Shown: one piece after another, positions 34,956 to 47,201 of the stretch
How positions within the stretch are numbered: position 1 is the first letter of the stretch
How the letters are laid out: each line of letters opens with the position of its first letter
Source of the DNA: Lentinula raphanica
Lineage: Eukaryota > Basidiomycota > Agaricomycetes > Agaricales > Omphalotaceae
DNA: 64,000 bases
NCBI GenBank assembly: GCA_027919835.1
Contig: JANVFP010000006.1
Location: forward strand, 930,001-994,000
Direction: 5' to 3'
The notes under the pieces: model-generated
What the model was told of the DNA's origin: nothing
Databases searched by the model: none
Seen by the model: only the letters and a program-made list of their open reading frames with translations
Translations under genes and position numbers: made by a program

Positions 34956-34984
34956 ACGTAGAAAGTCACAGAAAGAGTGTTAAG

Positions 34985-35030
34985 CGCTCAAAGGTGCCGA
35001 GATCGGCCATCATTGTCTTGGTGAAATTCT
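34985..35030 (-). repeat. Inverted fragment of the dispersed repeat
   Basis: The reverse complement reads CAAGACAATGATGGCCGATC then TTTGAGCGCTTAAC, the left half of the dispersed repeat, here in inverse orientation. Confidence 0.6.
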
Positions 35031-35074
35031 GATTCTTCAGTCTTCCTCCCTCTTCCTCCCTGTACTTAAGTCAC

Positions 35075-36190
35075 ACTCGAGATGTGACCAGGAGGATTTG
35101 AATTGACCACAAAGTGCGCTTAAGGTGAGTTGCTGATTGTGATCCGTGTGTGACGCGTCTAATCAAGACTGAACCTTCCAGACGGCTATCTCGACAAAGC
35201 TTCCCCTGTAACTCAGAAAGTGGTGAACGATATACACCGGACGTGTCGTCTTTTCAGTTGCAGCCACGCGCTCGGTCTTGGCGGATAACTACAAGAATCG
35301 GAGTATCCAGGTGGATATGAACTCTCCACGAGAAAGTGGCCCAAGGCTGATATTATCAAGTTCTACGACTGGAGAGATGTCCCTCTGCTCGAGCTTCCTA
35401 TCTGCCAGTTCTTATATCCATCCCATCCAACACCGCTGTCCGGATTGATGCTGTAGGTGGATCTCAACGTATTTTGTGTTCGTGGCGAGTTTCTTACAGC
35501 ATGATGACAGAACATTACTCAAGAAGTGCATTTGTTTGATCCTCGCGATTATATCCATCCTTGACCTTGAACCTTCAGTATCTGTTCCAATTTACGATAT
35601 CCACTATCAGGGTGAGAGGCACCACTACCTTATCATCATCATTCCTTGAACTCGCTCTATAGTGTCAAAACTGATGCGCTCTTCTCTTATCAACCTCCCT
35701 TCAATATTCTAGCATTCCTCATCCTCAAACCCAGCTAGCTGGATTTTTTCCCCTCGGGCTTTACACTCTCTCAACGTCCTCCCCATCAAACTCACCAGCT
35801 TCCCTATCCTTCTCGTCATTGGCATCTACGAACGATATCTAGCACATGGTCGAGCCTTATGAGAATCTGGCAGAGGGGCAGCACATTCACTATCCAACAG
35901 CCTGCCACGTCAAAAAAATATACCAATAGTAGGGCTGCTGCTATGTATTTATGAAGCTAGTTTGGCGTCGCGGCCGAGACGACATTGGGTTGTTCAACGA
36001 CTCGGACGATGAAGATGTACCTGCGTAACGTGTTACGTTCATTCCGAGTGAATGACTCAATTCCTGGTTTTCCTACACCTACACCGAGTCGCAAATGGCT
36101 TACTAGTCTTGCACTGTCTATGAGTGCTCTCAGGAACCCTCACCTCTGTCATTCCCGCGTCTACGACCATTATCTGATGTTCTCAAATGG
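35075..36190 (+). pseudogene. Degenerate, internally deleted copy of the Yvc1-like channel gene
   Basis: Read on the plus strand it follows the channel gene in three stretches. The first is GTAACTCAGAAAGTGGTGAA and on through GGATAACTACAAGAATCGG (35209-35400). The second (about 35410-35700) includes introns, with TATCTGTTCCAATTTACGAT then GTCAAAACTGATGCGCTC. The third is the tail (35700-36190: CAACCTCCCTTCAATATTCTA; GACGATGAAGATGTACCTGC). Most membrane exons between the first two stretches are missing. Many stops and frameshifts are seen. Because intron sequence is kept, this is a segmental copy and not a retrocopy. It is inverted relative to the intact gene. Confidence 0.85.
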
Positions 36191-36502
36191 TAGCAATAGA
36201 TGAAAGAGGAGTGTTCGCAGGCTGCCATCATCACCATGACGGTCCCACCTCTTTATTCTAGCCTATTCTAGCGAGGCCAAACTGTTTCGGCGGGTTGCTC
36301 ACCCTACTCTAACCTAGTTTCATACCCTCTGGCTTGAAAAAACCGACGAAGTCATCTGCATCTAATTACACGCAACCCCTTAGGGTGATCACTGACTACT
36401 CTTCGGATTCCGGTCCTCTGGCCTCCTCTGGCTGTGTCCAAGCATAGCAACGATCATCGGCCAATACAACACGATACGAATCGACCCGACCTTTCACAGA
36501 AA

Positions 36503-36544
36503 TACCGCATTTCTCTGCGGTACATAAACCTCGCTGAAACGAGA
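36503..36544 (+). promoter_or_regulatory. Gene D core promoter with altered TATA
   Basis: The palindrome TACCGCA-tttctc-TGCGGTA is intact (36503-36522), but the TATA box is TACATAAA instead of TATATAAA. CTCG-ctgaaa-CGAG follows. It lies about 128 bp before the ATG. Confidence 0.7.
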
Positions 36545-36648
36545 GCTTCACCCCCCAAGTTGATTCTTCCTTTCTAACGTTAAGCCGCTGGTCGCCTTAT
36601 CGTACAACCTCATAATCATTAAAAATCTCTTGCCAAAACTCGACATCG

Positions 36649-38259
36649 ATGGTTCGTTCACGTCCTGTGTTCATCTTCGTTGCTCTAGGAGCCGCTTTGA
36701 TTGCTACCGCTGCTCCCCTCCGGCTTGCGTCCAGTGTCGAGCCTGCCAGCCAAGAGGCAGCCTCATGCGCCCACTTTGACCAAGATACCCAAGAATCCGC
36801 GAATCCTCACGATTGTAGTGAAATCGAGCTCAACGTCTCTTCCGGTGAACATTATGTTCTCGACATGGTGAGTCGTCAAATGCAGGTTCCTAATGTCATA
36901 TCCTAACTCTCGATCCGCCGTTTTCCGCTTTCACAGAACTCCTTTCCCTCTAGACGCGATTCCTCTGGCATCAATCCGTTACTTCCCTTCGACTCCCCCT
37001 TGAGCCAAGACCACGCAGACGCTGTCGATACTGCTAGCGTTCTCGGTATCGCGTCTCGTGCCCTCCACCCTTCTGGTCCACTTGAAGTCGTTGGTCGCTC
37101 AAACGGCGTACTTTCTTCGGGCACTTCCCATACGCCCGATGCTCATCCCCTTCTTCGAAATCGTGCTGAGACTGATATCGCTGGTGCTGATGATACCGGT
37201 TCTCCTGCTCGCCGTATCACTGTTCCACTCCAGCCAACTCGCGCGTTTCCCACAAGTTTTCCTTTTGTGGTCGCGTCCCCGGATCCGCGTAAGGATGCTC
37301 TAGATGAGGAAGGCAATGTCGTGACCACTCACAGCATCGCATCTGACGTCCCTTATTCGCTTGGTCCACTTGATCCCTCTTCGGCGTCCATCGTTGACCC
37401 CCTTCTTCGAATGCATACAGGCACTGACATCGCCGGCGCTCATAGTATTGAGTCTCGTTCCCCTCATCCTCCTGGCCCTCATTCTGGTGCCCCAATTGTT
37501 GTCAGTGCAGACATGCAAGCATATTATATTATGTCGAAAATTCACGAAGATGCATCTCCTGAAGAAGTGGTCAATGCAATCAAGTTCGACACTCGGTCAT
37601 ACGACACGGATATACAGGGTCGTACAAGCTGGGCCCACTTCCTCGACACGAATACCGGAAAGTCGTGGCTGGCAGTAGATCGAGTTCTAAAAGAGAATCG
37701 GCCCACGATTGACCGAGATTCGGTTCAAATCATGATCAAGGCAGATATCATTCTAGACCGCCTCAAAAATTATAGAGCCACTGATGAATACTTCCTACGC
37801 AATGTGTACAGTGTATTCAGGGTGTGGAACGATCTAGAGTACTGGGATGCCACCGGGGTCTCTGGAAACTGGGACAACTTTCTAACCAAGCACACTGGGA
37901 AGTTGTTGCTTCGGGTTTACGACCTGCTCGGGCCTGAAAATAAAGCACCATTTCATCAGCTTAAATATCTACGAAAGCTGGTCGATGAAGATATAGAACA
38001 CCTTTCTCCAGCGCGGAAAGCGGATCAGAAAATGCAAACGCTCCGCACTTACGATGGCTGCACAACTGCTGCCACCAATGCTCGTGGTCACTTGGGATTA
38101 TTCGTGCAACAAAATTCGCGTTGCTTTGCTATCTATCGCTATGAGTATCTTTGGTCAACCACGGATGTTCAAGTTTGCCTGCAGGAACAGATGACACAAT
38201 GGTTAGTGGCGACATATAGCAATTCGAATCGAGCAATAGGTGCAGCCAGACAGCACTAG
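36649..38259 (+). CDS. Gene D: secreted effector-like protein, shortest paralogue
   Basis: Exons are 36649-36867 and 36937-38259, with a 69-nt phase-0 intron; about 513 residues. The signal peptide is MVRSRPVFIFVALGAALIAT, and the Cys pair is CAHFDQD...NPHDC. Only one ~30-residue disordered repeat remains. The dibasic site of the other copies is changed (LLRNRAETD instead of LLRKRTDTE). The structured part runs MQAYYIMSKIHEDASPEEVV, TDIQGRTSWAHFLDTNTGKS, one module (KADIILDRLKN ... VYSVFRVWNDLEYWDATGV ... TGKLLLRVYDLLG) and the shared C-terminal domain (DEDIEHLSPARKADQKMQTL). It is open throughout. Function unknown. Confidence 0.8.
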
Positions 38260-39108
38260 AGCCAACATTAGAATCAGTACATGAAGGCTGTTTGCTGCAT
38301 CCGTACCTTCCGCTATTCGAACACGTTCTTTGGTCCGCAAACTCCTCTGACCAACTCTTTGATTGAACCGCCCTACCCTCTGCCTTCAATTGATTACCTT
38401 CCGTCATCCATTTGAACCTGCTCCGTATGCACTTGCCATGTATGCGGTGGGTTTAAATTTGTACTGTGACGTTTTGTTTTTCTATGCTTGGACATCCTTG
38501 TTTTGTACTTAGTGTACTGCAGTTCACACTGCCTTTGTATTGCTCTATTCCGTGATGAATTCGACATCCCTTTTGCTATCATGTTCGACCTGACGTCTTT
38601 GTCCAATCAGGAAGCCATTCGTAGAATCATAGAATGAGTGAGAAGTCATGAGATAAGACAATCTCGTTTTGAAAGCGGCAAGTCATTGTATCCCTTGTAC
38701 ATTCAAAATGAAGAACAAATATGATTTGCAGTGCCAGGACACCAAACTGAAAGAGTCTTCAGAACACAACAACGAGGATAATAGCAAGTACATGCATACA
38801 TCTAACACAGGATATGACAGCAAGACAACACAACAATAAATACTGAAGCTAATAACAGCGATAAAAATGGAACGAAACACAAAATCTTCAGCCCAATTTG
38901 TTTCTTTGAGAAGATGAATGGCCGTAAACACACAACACAGATTGAGAATCAAGAAAAGAAATCAAATGCGGGGTGTCAGAACAAGAAAAAAAGCGAGTCC
39001 GGTTCAAGTCGGTCCAAGTGAGAAAAAGGAATAACATCAAGTCGAGCACTGGCCTGATACACGTCGTGGTTTTTTGCTCGGCTCATGCATCTAGTTTCCC
39101 TGCATTCC
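38260..39108. other. Convergent intergenic region after gene D
   Basis: The first ~380 bp carry the array's conserved 3' flank. The rest is AT-rich and probably the 3' UTR of the minus-strand Zn2Cys6 gene. A hydrophobic minus-strand open frame (38683-38952) has no supporting context. Confidence 0.5.
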
Positions 39109-42100
39109 CTACGGCTCCCGAGGATCTAGCGTGTGTTTGACCTCGCTTGCTTCATACGCCTCTTCGGACATCGCATCCCGGACGTCAAGCTCATCTCTTG
39201 CATCATCACCAGCCTGATAGCCTGACTTCAGGTCTCTACTGTGTCCTTCTCCCTCTCCTCCAGACCCCTCCCGGCCACGACCATCCATAAGTATAGTATC
39301 CACACCAAATTCGTCATTCATCTCCGCGCTCAACCTGTCGCCTCGATGCCGCGTATCCTCATAACTTCCCTGAGCTACATGCCCTTTACCATCCGCAGTC
39401 GGCACATCCCGCCTGAAATCTTCAAAATCTAGATCGACCAAGTCTTGGCGTTCTCGACGAGGACGCGACTGAGAACGATTATCATTGCCAACAAGGCTGT
39501 TGATATGCATATCTGAACTGTCGCGCAAAAGGGGAGGAAGATCTTGATGATGAGGAGGAGGGGTGCCGTTGTCATGAGGTAGAGGAGAGAGTCTATAAAA
39601 TCGCTCAGAAACAGGACGAATGGAAGAAAATCTGTCTGCTGGTGGCGCTGGCACGGTAGCTTGTAGCTCACGCCGAGTTTGGGTTCGCGATGAAGATCGA
39701 GAACGAGGAGAATCGGGAGAAACGATCACTCTCGGTCGGCTTTCAGACTCGGACCAAGGTAGAGGTCGTGATCGCGCTTGAGACTCTGTAAGTGGTCGCG
39801 GCTGATTTTCGGTCTGGTGTCGAGGGAATGAAGCTGGTCTGAGTATCCTACTGTCGTTGTCTCGATAACCTTCGCGGTCGTCTATATTTTCGTACCCGTC
39901 CGATCCATCAGACGAATCGTGCCGATCATACCTGACATATCCGTTGTATCTCCCTTGGCTCTCGTATCCGTCATGCCCGACGTTCCTATTGTAACCGTGG
40001 TACCCGTCAGGGTTATCGTATGAGTTGTATCCATAAGGAGGTGGAGAACGTGACAGATATCGACCACGCGATGCACGGGATGTCTGGGAAGATGGATGCG
40101 AGTGATGAGAGCGATGAGACGGTTGTACTGTATGCGCAGGATGAGAAGAACGTGATGTATGTGAGAGGTGTCGACGATGAGCAGAATGCGAGGAAGAATT
40201 AGTATATGCAGCTCTTGAACCATAAAATTCCGGATCCAAATGCGGTCTACGAGAATCATGAGTGTGACTTTTGTTTTTGTGATCATCGACGATATCATGA
40301 CCAGTCCGACTATGACTATAACTCCGTGAAGACGGAGCTAGAACTTGAATAATTTCATATCAGCATTCAACTCAAGACTTCAACCCCAGTACAATGAAGA
40401 GAGGATCAAGAAAAGAGACCCACACCTTGTATTTCCCCTCCCTGTACCACCTTTTCGGCATCATTGTCATTTTCGACATCAATAGCAGATGCCGTCGAAG
40501 CAGGGGATAACGGCGCAGCCGCCATGGTCACTGGAGTTGTGGTAGCAGGAATAGAGGAAATTGTGGGGATTGGTAAGGTCGAGATAGTCGGAATATTCGT
40601 ATTCGAATTACTATGAGAGGGTTCGTTGGATGAACCAGGTGAAATCGCTGTCGACGGGTACACAGGAGCAGAGGATCCGCTGAGTGTCTGTGGTGGATGA
40701 TCCTTATGTATCAAAGTGGACAGGGGCACAGCCTGCGCAGGCAAATTTGTGGCAGGGATAGCAGGGATGTTAGGATACGGGTTCTTCCCTTTCGGTTTCG
40801 GCTTCGCTTTATGATGTGAGTGATCCACGTTCAACGAAGATGCAGAAGGGCCCTGGGCAGAGGGAAGGGTGGAAACAGACGACGGAAGAGAAGCAGATGA
40901 AGGAAGGCTGCTTCTTGTTGTTTCCCGGCTAGTGGAAACTGGGGGAGTCTCACGACTCGTTGCTTTGCCTGCACCTGTAGATATGGTCCGGACTGGAGCT
41001 ACAGAGATGACACGGGGAGGTTGATCTATGCGCTGCGATGACTGAGCTTGTCGTGAACCCGAGACCGCAGGTCCCATTAACCCAGCAGCGGACGAGGAAG
41101 AGGAAGGAGGAACGGAGACAGAAGGGTATGACGATTTGGATGGATGACTGACACCAGCATCGACGGCCTCAGCAGCCTCAAGAGTGTTAGAACCGGCAGG
41201 AGCGGCATGGGAGAGACCATGTCCGTGTCCGTTCACACCAAGAGTTGCAGAGACACTGGGTAACAACAGTGACTGATTGGCATTTTCAACTGGACTCAAC
41301 TCGTCTAGCTCGTCGAGTTCTTCCATTTCTGCATCTTGAGTGTGAGATGCAGATGCAACAGCTCTGTGCGATGACGATGTGAAAGTGGCAACTTCTGGAT
41401 TCTCTTTTCGTTTATCTTTTGCAGGCAGCTGCGTGAGGGTAGAAGTAGACTGTGATAAGCCTGCTGGTCTCTCTTCGCCGACGTCAATGAATCTACTCCC
41501 AAGCAAAACCTTCATATTACCCAATAAAGCATCCAGCATTGCGGTGTGCTTCTCGAGCACCGATTGGGATTGCTCATTTCGCTGGACGAGTACGTCAACT
41601 TGGGTTTGAAGAGATTTGAGTTCAGGGATGTTGGAGACAGCTATGGTCTGCGTAGATTGTGACGACGGAACTTGGGGTTGTGGCTGGCCGAGTGCTATGG
41701 TTGAAGAGTTAGATTGGAGATGCAGTTGACTATGCGATTGAGAGGGTGAATGAGATTGTATGGTTGGTTGAGATTGAGAAGCAGGCGAAATAGATATCGG
41801 TCGAACAGAGCCTTGATTGAGAAAAGTAGATGATCCCCCGCTGACTTTAGACTGCGACCTAGGGGGCTGAGTCCGGGGTTGTTGAGAAATCGGCTGAGGA
41901 TTAGGCTGAGGCTGAGGTTTCGTAATCGTCCTCATGCTGGTCCGCGTCTTCTTATTCTGAGGAGCCGAGATACCTGAAGAAACTGTCCCTGGGTCGCCTT
42001 CTTCTCTCGGAGTCGGAGTAGGCGATCTGGGCCGTTTGGCGGTTACAGTTTTGGCGGACACACTGCGATGAGGGAACACGGGACCAGTGCTGATACTCTC

Positions 42101-42932
42101 AGCACCAGCCACATCATTCATGGAGGGATCCACAGTGGCACCCGGAGTGGTTGTGGCCGGCAACGATCTTGTTTTTGGTGGCGCCGAATGTGTACCTCCT
42201 CCTCCTCCTCCATGTCCCTTCTTCTGTCTAGGTGGAGGTGGGTTGACAGAACAAGCCCAGTGGCGCTTGTAACACATCGTACAGGAAAACCTAAGAGAAG
42301 ATGATTCACAAGGTTTGTCGAGCGTTTTGCACCTCCAGCAGGGTGGGTCCTGTATTAAAGTTGAGAATGAGATACGACGATTATGATGATAACTAATGGA
42401 CATACTCTGATACTGAGTACCTCCTTCGCTTTCGTCTTGGTTATAGGGACCGTTTTACCTCCGAGAGTGTTAACGACTACTGGTGAGGTCGAAACCGCCG
42501 CCGTCGAAATCGTCTCGGATGCCGACGTATCTGTGGCACCTGTCTTCTGTGGAGGAAGAGGAGGCCTGGTCATTCCACTCGTTCCTGTTTCCTCCTCAGA
42601 TTCGGGACCATCATAATTGGGCGTGAGCTTGAGCTTGATTTTGGGAAGTGTTTTGCCACTGGTGCCAGCTGTCGTCGTTGGTTGTGAAAGCGAAGCTCCC
42701 GTTTTCGCATTTTCATCCTTATCGTCTGAGAGTTGATCTTCACTCTCACTAAGTTCGTCTCCGTCTGCCACCTAGAGCTCACAATGAGCACGATGAGTGT
42801 AACGGCCCGAAGTTAGAAACCAACCTGAGGTTGATCTTCCCCCTGCTTCCCTGAATCCAACGGAGTGCCATCGCTGAGAAATTCTCTCCCCCAAGGGTCC
42901 GTGAACGCTCCTCTTTTGTCTATCGCTGCCAT
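39109..42932 (-). CDS. Zn(2)-Cys(6) cluster protein, large and disordered
   Basis: Exon 1 starts MAAIDKRGAFTDPWGREFLS and splices at GEDQPQ to VADGDELSESEDQLSDDKDE. The next exon carries LPKIKLKLTPNYDGPESEEE. At about 42340-42248 lies C-x2-C-x6-C-x8-C-x2-C-x6-C (CWRCKTLDKPC ... CTMCYKRHWAC), the spacing of a fungal binuclear zinc cluster that binds DNA. It is not at the N-terminus, as it often is. Long Ser/Pro/Gln-rich regions and a short helical segment (SLQTQVDVLVQRNEQSQSVL) follow. The last exon (from about 40345) is rich in Ser/Arg/His/Tyr (HDGYESQGRYNGYVRYDRHD) and ends at 39109. It is probably a nuclear regulator; no fungal-specific TF middle domain was recognised. A fragment of its first exon lies at 34.9 kb. 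Confidence 0.7.
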
Positions 42933-44998
42933 TTTGGATGCAGAGAGGAAGAGAAAAGAAGATTGAACTACAATTCTTGGAGAAGATGACAGTACAGGAA
43001 AGAGAAAGAGCAGTAGACAAGTAAAAGACGAAAAGCAGAGCGGGGGGAGTGTTTGACCCTGTTGGGGAGGCTGCGGGAGGGGCGGAGAGAGCGGAGATGC
43101 GAAAAAAACTCATCCCCGATTCATGCCCTGTTCTTATGTAAGACTTCTAGAACTCTAGAACGACCCTGTGGCCCATGCCGCTGACCTCCACCGATTTTGA
43201 TTTGCTGGGCTCCCGATATCTACTCTCCGAGCCCACATTTCTCTCTGCTGTCTTTTTTTGGTGCGCCGATAATCAGCTTCCGACTAGAAACTACTACTCC
43301 CCTCCACACAAACACAATATCCTAACCATCTTTAGTTTTTTCTTTCTACATCTGGACTCAAACTGCAACTCCAATATTACCCTAATGAGCACAAGGTACT
43401 GAACAACGAGGCAAATGGGCGTTACTCCCATTCTAATATCTCAGGAGCGGGACCGGGAGCAGCTCAATTGAGTTCAGGTCTGCTCCGGTTCAATCTGGTG
43501 GGATAAATCATCCATGCTTAATGGTAGGAACCGAAGTTAAAGATGCCGATGGGGGCACACTCCTGCAACCTCTTTGCAGTCCTCCGCACCGGGAATGTTC
43601 AAGGGACCAAGCCGGGAGAATCTGGCAAGTATTGTACTCAAAAGGGGAACTTAGTGCGAGAAGAAGTTCATCTTCAGCTGTCTTGGCCCTTTCTTTCACG
43701 GCCCTTTCCGAATCTTCCAAGGGCAAGCAAAATGCCAGAATCCCTCTGTCATCTCATTGATTATTCCCACTCACTACTGACCCCTCAGTCCCTTACGCGC
43801 GGAAAACGTAGACAGAGGTGGGAGTTCCCCGTCACCTGTGATTGCAACGCACATGCGCCGTGCTACTAAAATTTGGAACCACAAAACTATACAGTATAGG
43901 AGCAAGATAATGGATACGTCCACACCGGAGTCGGACTCCAGAGACCACAGATTCTTACAGGAAGTATGGTAGATCCAGAAAAGTCTCTCTCTCTCTCACG
44001 AAGGAAGAGAGCAGTTCACTAGAGGATAAGTAATTCAAAGTTCAACTTATTACGAAGATACATCACTTATCATATCCAAGTTCGCTTAGGCTGCCGCATC
44101 CAAAATCCCAGTGGGGACTTGACAGAAAGCATGAGATAGGCCAGATTGGATGACCGGAAGAATTATGAGGGGTTCTTTCAGCATGTCGTATTGTTGTAGG
44201 CTCCAGGGGGAAACTTAAAAATACTCGAGGTATGGACGAGGGCCTGGGTATAGTAGAATAAGGATCCACGTGCATCAAAGGTTCTCAGAACTTCAGGGGT
44301 TGGAATCCTAGTCTGTTGAATGTCGAGGGGACCTGACATTTCGTCCTACGACCGTTGGAATCTTTCGCGGGTGTAGGATCATGAGAATTTTGTAGGAGCT
44401 GCAGTTCCTCAACTCGTTTCAGCTACTTACATATTCACACCTGATTTTTGAACTGTTGGCGAAGCTCACTGTCTGTTAGTTCCTCAACTGACGATATGAA
44501 CCACAAACCTGCCAAGGACTCTGCAATGAAAACAAACATTGATATAGATAGCTAGCGCTGAATACAGCGTTGAATTAGGCTCTTGCATTGGCTGCTATGC
44601 TCAGTGTAATATTGAAGATGCCATGTAGTCTCCTTTGAGGTATCTAAAACTTGCCACCGCCGCACAATAATATGCCAGTGTTGTGATTGGCGCTATCCGA
44701 GACATGAGAAGGTAGATAGAGGTCGTTGTGACCATTATCATCTGAACCGCGTCACAGGAGTGAAACGTTGATGTTTTCCGAGCGGACCCCCTTGGTCACA
44801 ATCCTGGCCTCGCTCGCCGTTCTCCGGAGAACTAAAGACAAATCCTCGTTATGCTCATCGAGAAGGAGCACAAGATTGGATTTAAACGTTCATCGGGGTG
44901 TCAGACGAAAATTGAATCATACAACCCTAACATAAAGTACAACTTGGAAATTGACACGTACCATAATCCATGATGTACACATACATTCGCGGGACAGA
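42933..44998. other. Intergenic region, about 2 kb
   Basis: This is the promoter side of the Zn2Cys6 gene and the 3' side of the annexin gene. A (CT)n run lies at about 43986-43998. Short open frames (for example 43521-43869 plus) show no recognisable protein. I see no RNA gene. Confidence 0.45.
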
Positions 44999-47201
44999 TC
45001 AGGACCCTCTCACAACACCCACGCAAGCCTTCTTATAATCCCCACTGATCTCGCCGGCCACACGAGCTTCCAGTGTCTTCTTATACTTGCGCTCATAGGC
45101 GCGTTTGACGCTGGCAAAATGAGATTGATCCCAATGAGTGCGTATCAGTCTATTACGCGAGAAGAGAGAGCATGATTATCAGTCATACCATATGGATGCG
45201 AAATGGTTCAAGTGCTGCTGGAGGGTGTGAACAAGAGGAAATGACTTACCGCCGGATTAGGAGATCATCCTTTGTACCCATCCCTTTCATTGTCGCTTCC
45301 AACAGCTTCACGTCTCTCCACACACCTGGCCCTTCGTTGATTCGTTTCGGATTAGCGGCTGTCACGATATACAATAGGCTATTCTTCATATGGCCAGAGC
45401 TGATAGAACGTGCAATCGCGGTGATTGAACAAATGACAAAGCTCAGAGAAGACAAAAACGTACAATTCGCTCTTGATAACCTTTGAAAGCGTCTTTCCGT
45501 GCTGACGCTGGTAAGCTTCCCATCTGGGTCAGGAGAGTGATAAGAGGTAATGGGTCATAGAGAGAAGTGGGTACTTACAATGCTGTCAAATGGGGCGTCG
45601 TACGATTGATGATGATGTTGCAGAAAGCGATCTACATGCGGATTGGGTAGGCTATCTGTACGGAGAAGTATGTCAGAAAACACACTTCGTCAGTGCCAAT
45701 TTTCCCTTGTCCAGCTTTATACAGTGCTTTGACGTCCGCTTCGACAAGGCCGGCATCAACGGGTGTGTTGTCCGGAGGACGGTTGGAAGATAAAATCATG
45801 GTGTAAACTGATTCAGGTGTACTGTAAACACCGAGAAGAATAAGGGGATCAAATGACTTACTTCTTTCTGTTTTGCCACTGAGTTCCCCTCTGACGACCT
45901 CCTCCAAGTTGCGCCCGTATCTTGCTCGGTACGCTTGTCCAAGATGATAGAGATCGTTGGGTGACCGGTCAGCGATGAGTTCGGTGAGCAGATGTTCATC
46001 TGTGCTGTAGTTGCGGGGGCAAAGATTAATGAATGAGAAGAAGCAGGGGATAAGATGGGAAGGACTTACCCAGCTCCGCTCAATGCCTCGTGCAGCAGTT
46101 TCACGTCGTAGCCAATTGGTCCACGCACAAGAGCGCTCAAGACGTCCCTACCGTTGCAATCGAAATCAACAGTCAGTCATGAACGCTCGACGGTATCGTA
46201 AGACATTATATGAGCTTACTTCAATCTTCCGCTGGTCTCACTCTCCACATCTGCTAGCAACTCCTTCCCTGTTGCAGCACGATATGTGGCACCAAGAACA
46301 GCAAGGTTCATTGCAGAAAGCGGCGTCAAAGTCTGGATCACTAAAAGAACAAGAGAAATGTAAGTAACGGCATAAAATGATATTGTTAGCGACCAAGCAG
46401 AGGGACAAGAAAAATACAGATCATGATATCGAAAGAGGAACCGCTCGTTCGACGAATCAAAAACAACTCACAAAGTCCTTCCTTCGTCCCAACACCTCTC
46501 ATCGCCTCCCTGAGTTTTTCTACGTCCGTCTGAGCATCATACCCCGGTGCACCCTGTGGGGCTGGTGGGCCATTGGGGGGAGGGATCGGCGTATTCAGAT
46601 AGTATATAACGTTTGTTAGCTGATGATAACTCTGTCCAGGATTGCCTGGGTAAGAGTGCGCGTTCATCGGTGGCGGTCCAGGAGGAGGGGCGAAGCCTGA
46701 TACGGGAGGCATACCGGGCATGCCAGGCATGGGAGGAGGGCCTGATGGCGGTGCGTACCCTGTACCGAAAGTCGGCGGTGGTCCGGGCGGTGGTGGGTAT
46801 GCAGGTACATAAGAAGGATTCTACGAATAAGAAGGGAAGCTGTTAGATATTTGAACGATCAAGAGCACGCAAATTCTAAGTTGTCCTGCCTCAACTCTTC
46901 ACGGAAGAGTGCGAGTAAATTTGCAATCTCTCGCAAAACAAGAACGGCGATGAGTTTTTGGCAAAGGTTTACCCACATAACCATCGCGGAACTGCTCGTT
47001 TTGTCCATAAGCTTGACCGTATCCTCCTCCATATCCTGGAGCTCCCTGGGCCTCTGGCATTCTCTGTGGCAAAGATGATTATCATCCCGAAAACGAGAGA
47101 GCAGAAGCTGTTGAAGCTCAACGTACAAAACCACCTGGAGAACTGCTGGGATTCAAGTTATGATGTTGATGATGGTCATGATGGTCGCGTTGGTAGGCCA
47201 T
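44999..47201 (-). CDS. Annexin
   Basis: The start MAYQRDHHDHHQHHNLNPSS is followed by a Gly/Tyr- and Pro-rich N-terminus (EAQGAPGYGGGYGQAYGQNE; PGMPGMPPVSGFAPPPGPPP). Four annexin repeats can be followed through the exons: YDAQTDVEKLREAMRGVGTK; YDVKLLHEALSGAGTDEHLL; VEADVKALYKAGQGKIGTDE; and VWRDVKLLEATMKGMGTKDD. The GxGTD-type calcium loops are present. The C-terminus is HFASVKRAYERKYKKTLEAR then VAGEISGDYKKACVGVVRGS. Annexins bind acidic membranes in a Ca2+-dependent way, in the cytosol and at membranes; a Pro/Gly-rich head is common in fungal members. About ten introns. The family is certain; the specific role is unknown. Confidence 0.9.

Noticed and set aside
25591..38259. Calling the array genes RXLR effectors
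   Set aside because: No RXLR-dEER motif at the usual position and the organism looks basidiomycete; only a loose architectural likeness remains, kept as a hypothesis.
38683..38952. Hydrophobic minus-strand 89-codon frame
   Set aside because: AT-rich sequence gives hydrophobic codons by chance; it sits where the 3' UTR of the Zn2Cys6 gene is expected.
39000..39025. GGTTCAAGTC-like stretch resembling a tRNA T-arm
   Set aside because: No matching acceptor, D or anticodon arms around it.
41379..42304. Plus-strand frames within the Zn2Cys6 gene
   Set aside because: Antisense shadows of the low-complexity Ser/Pro-rich coding sequence.
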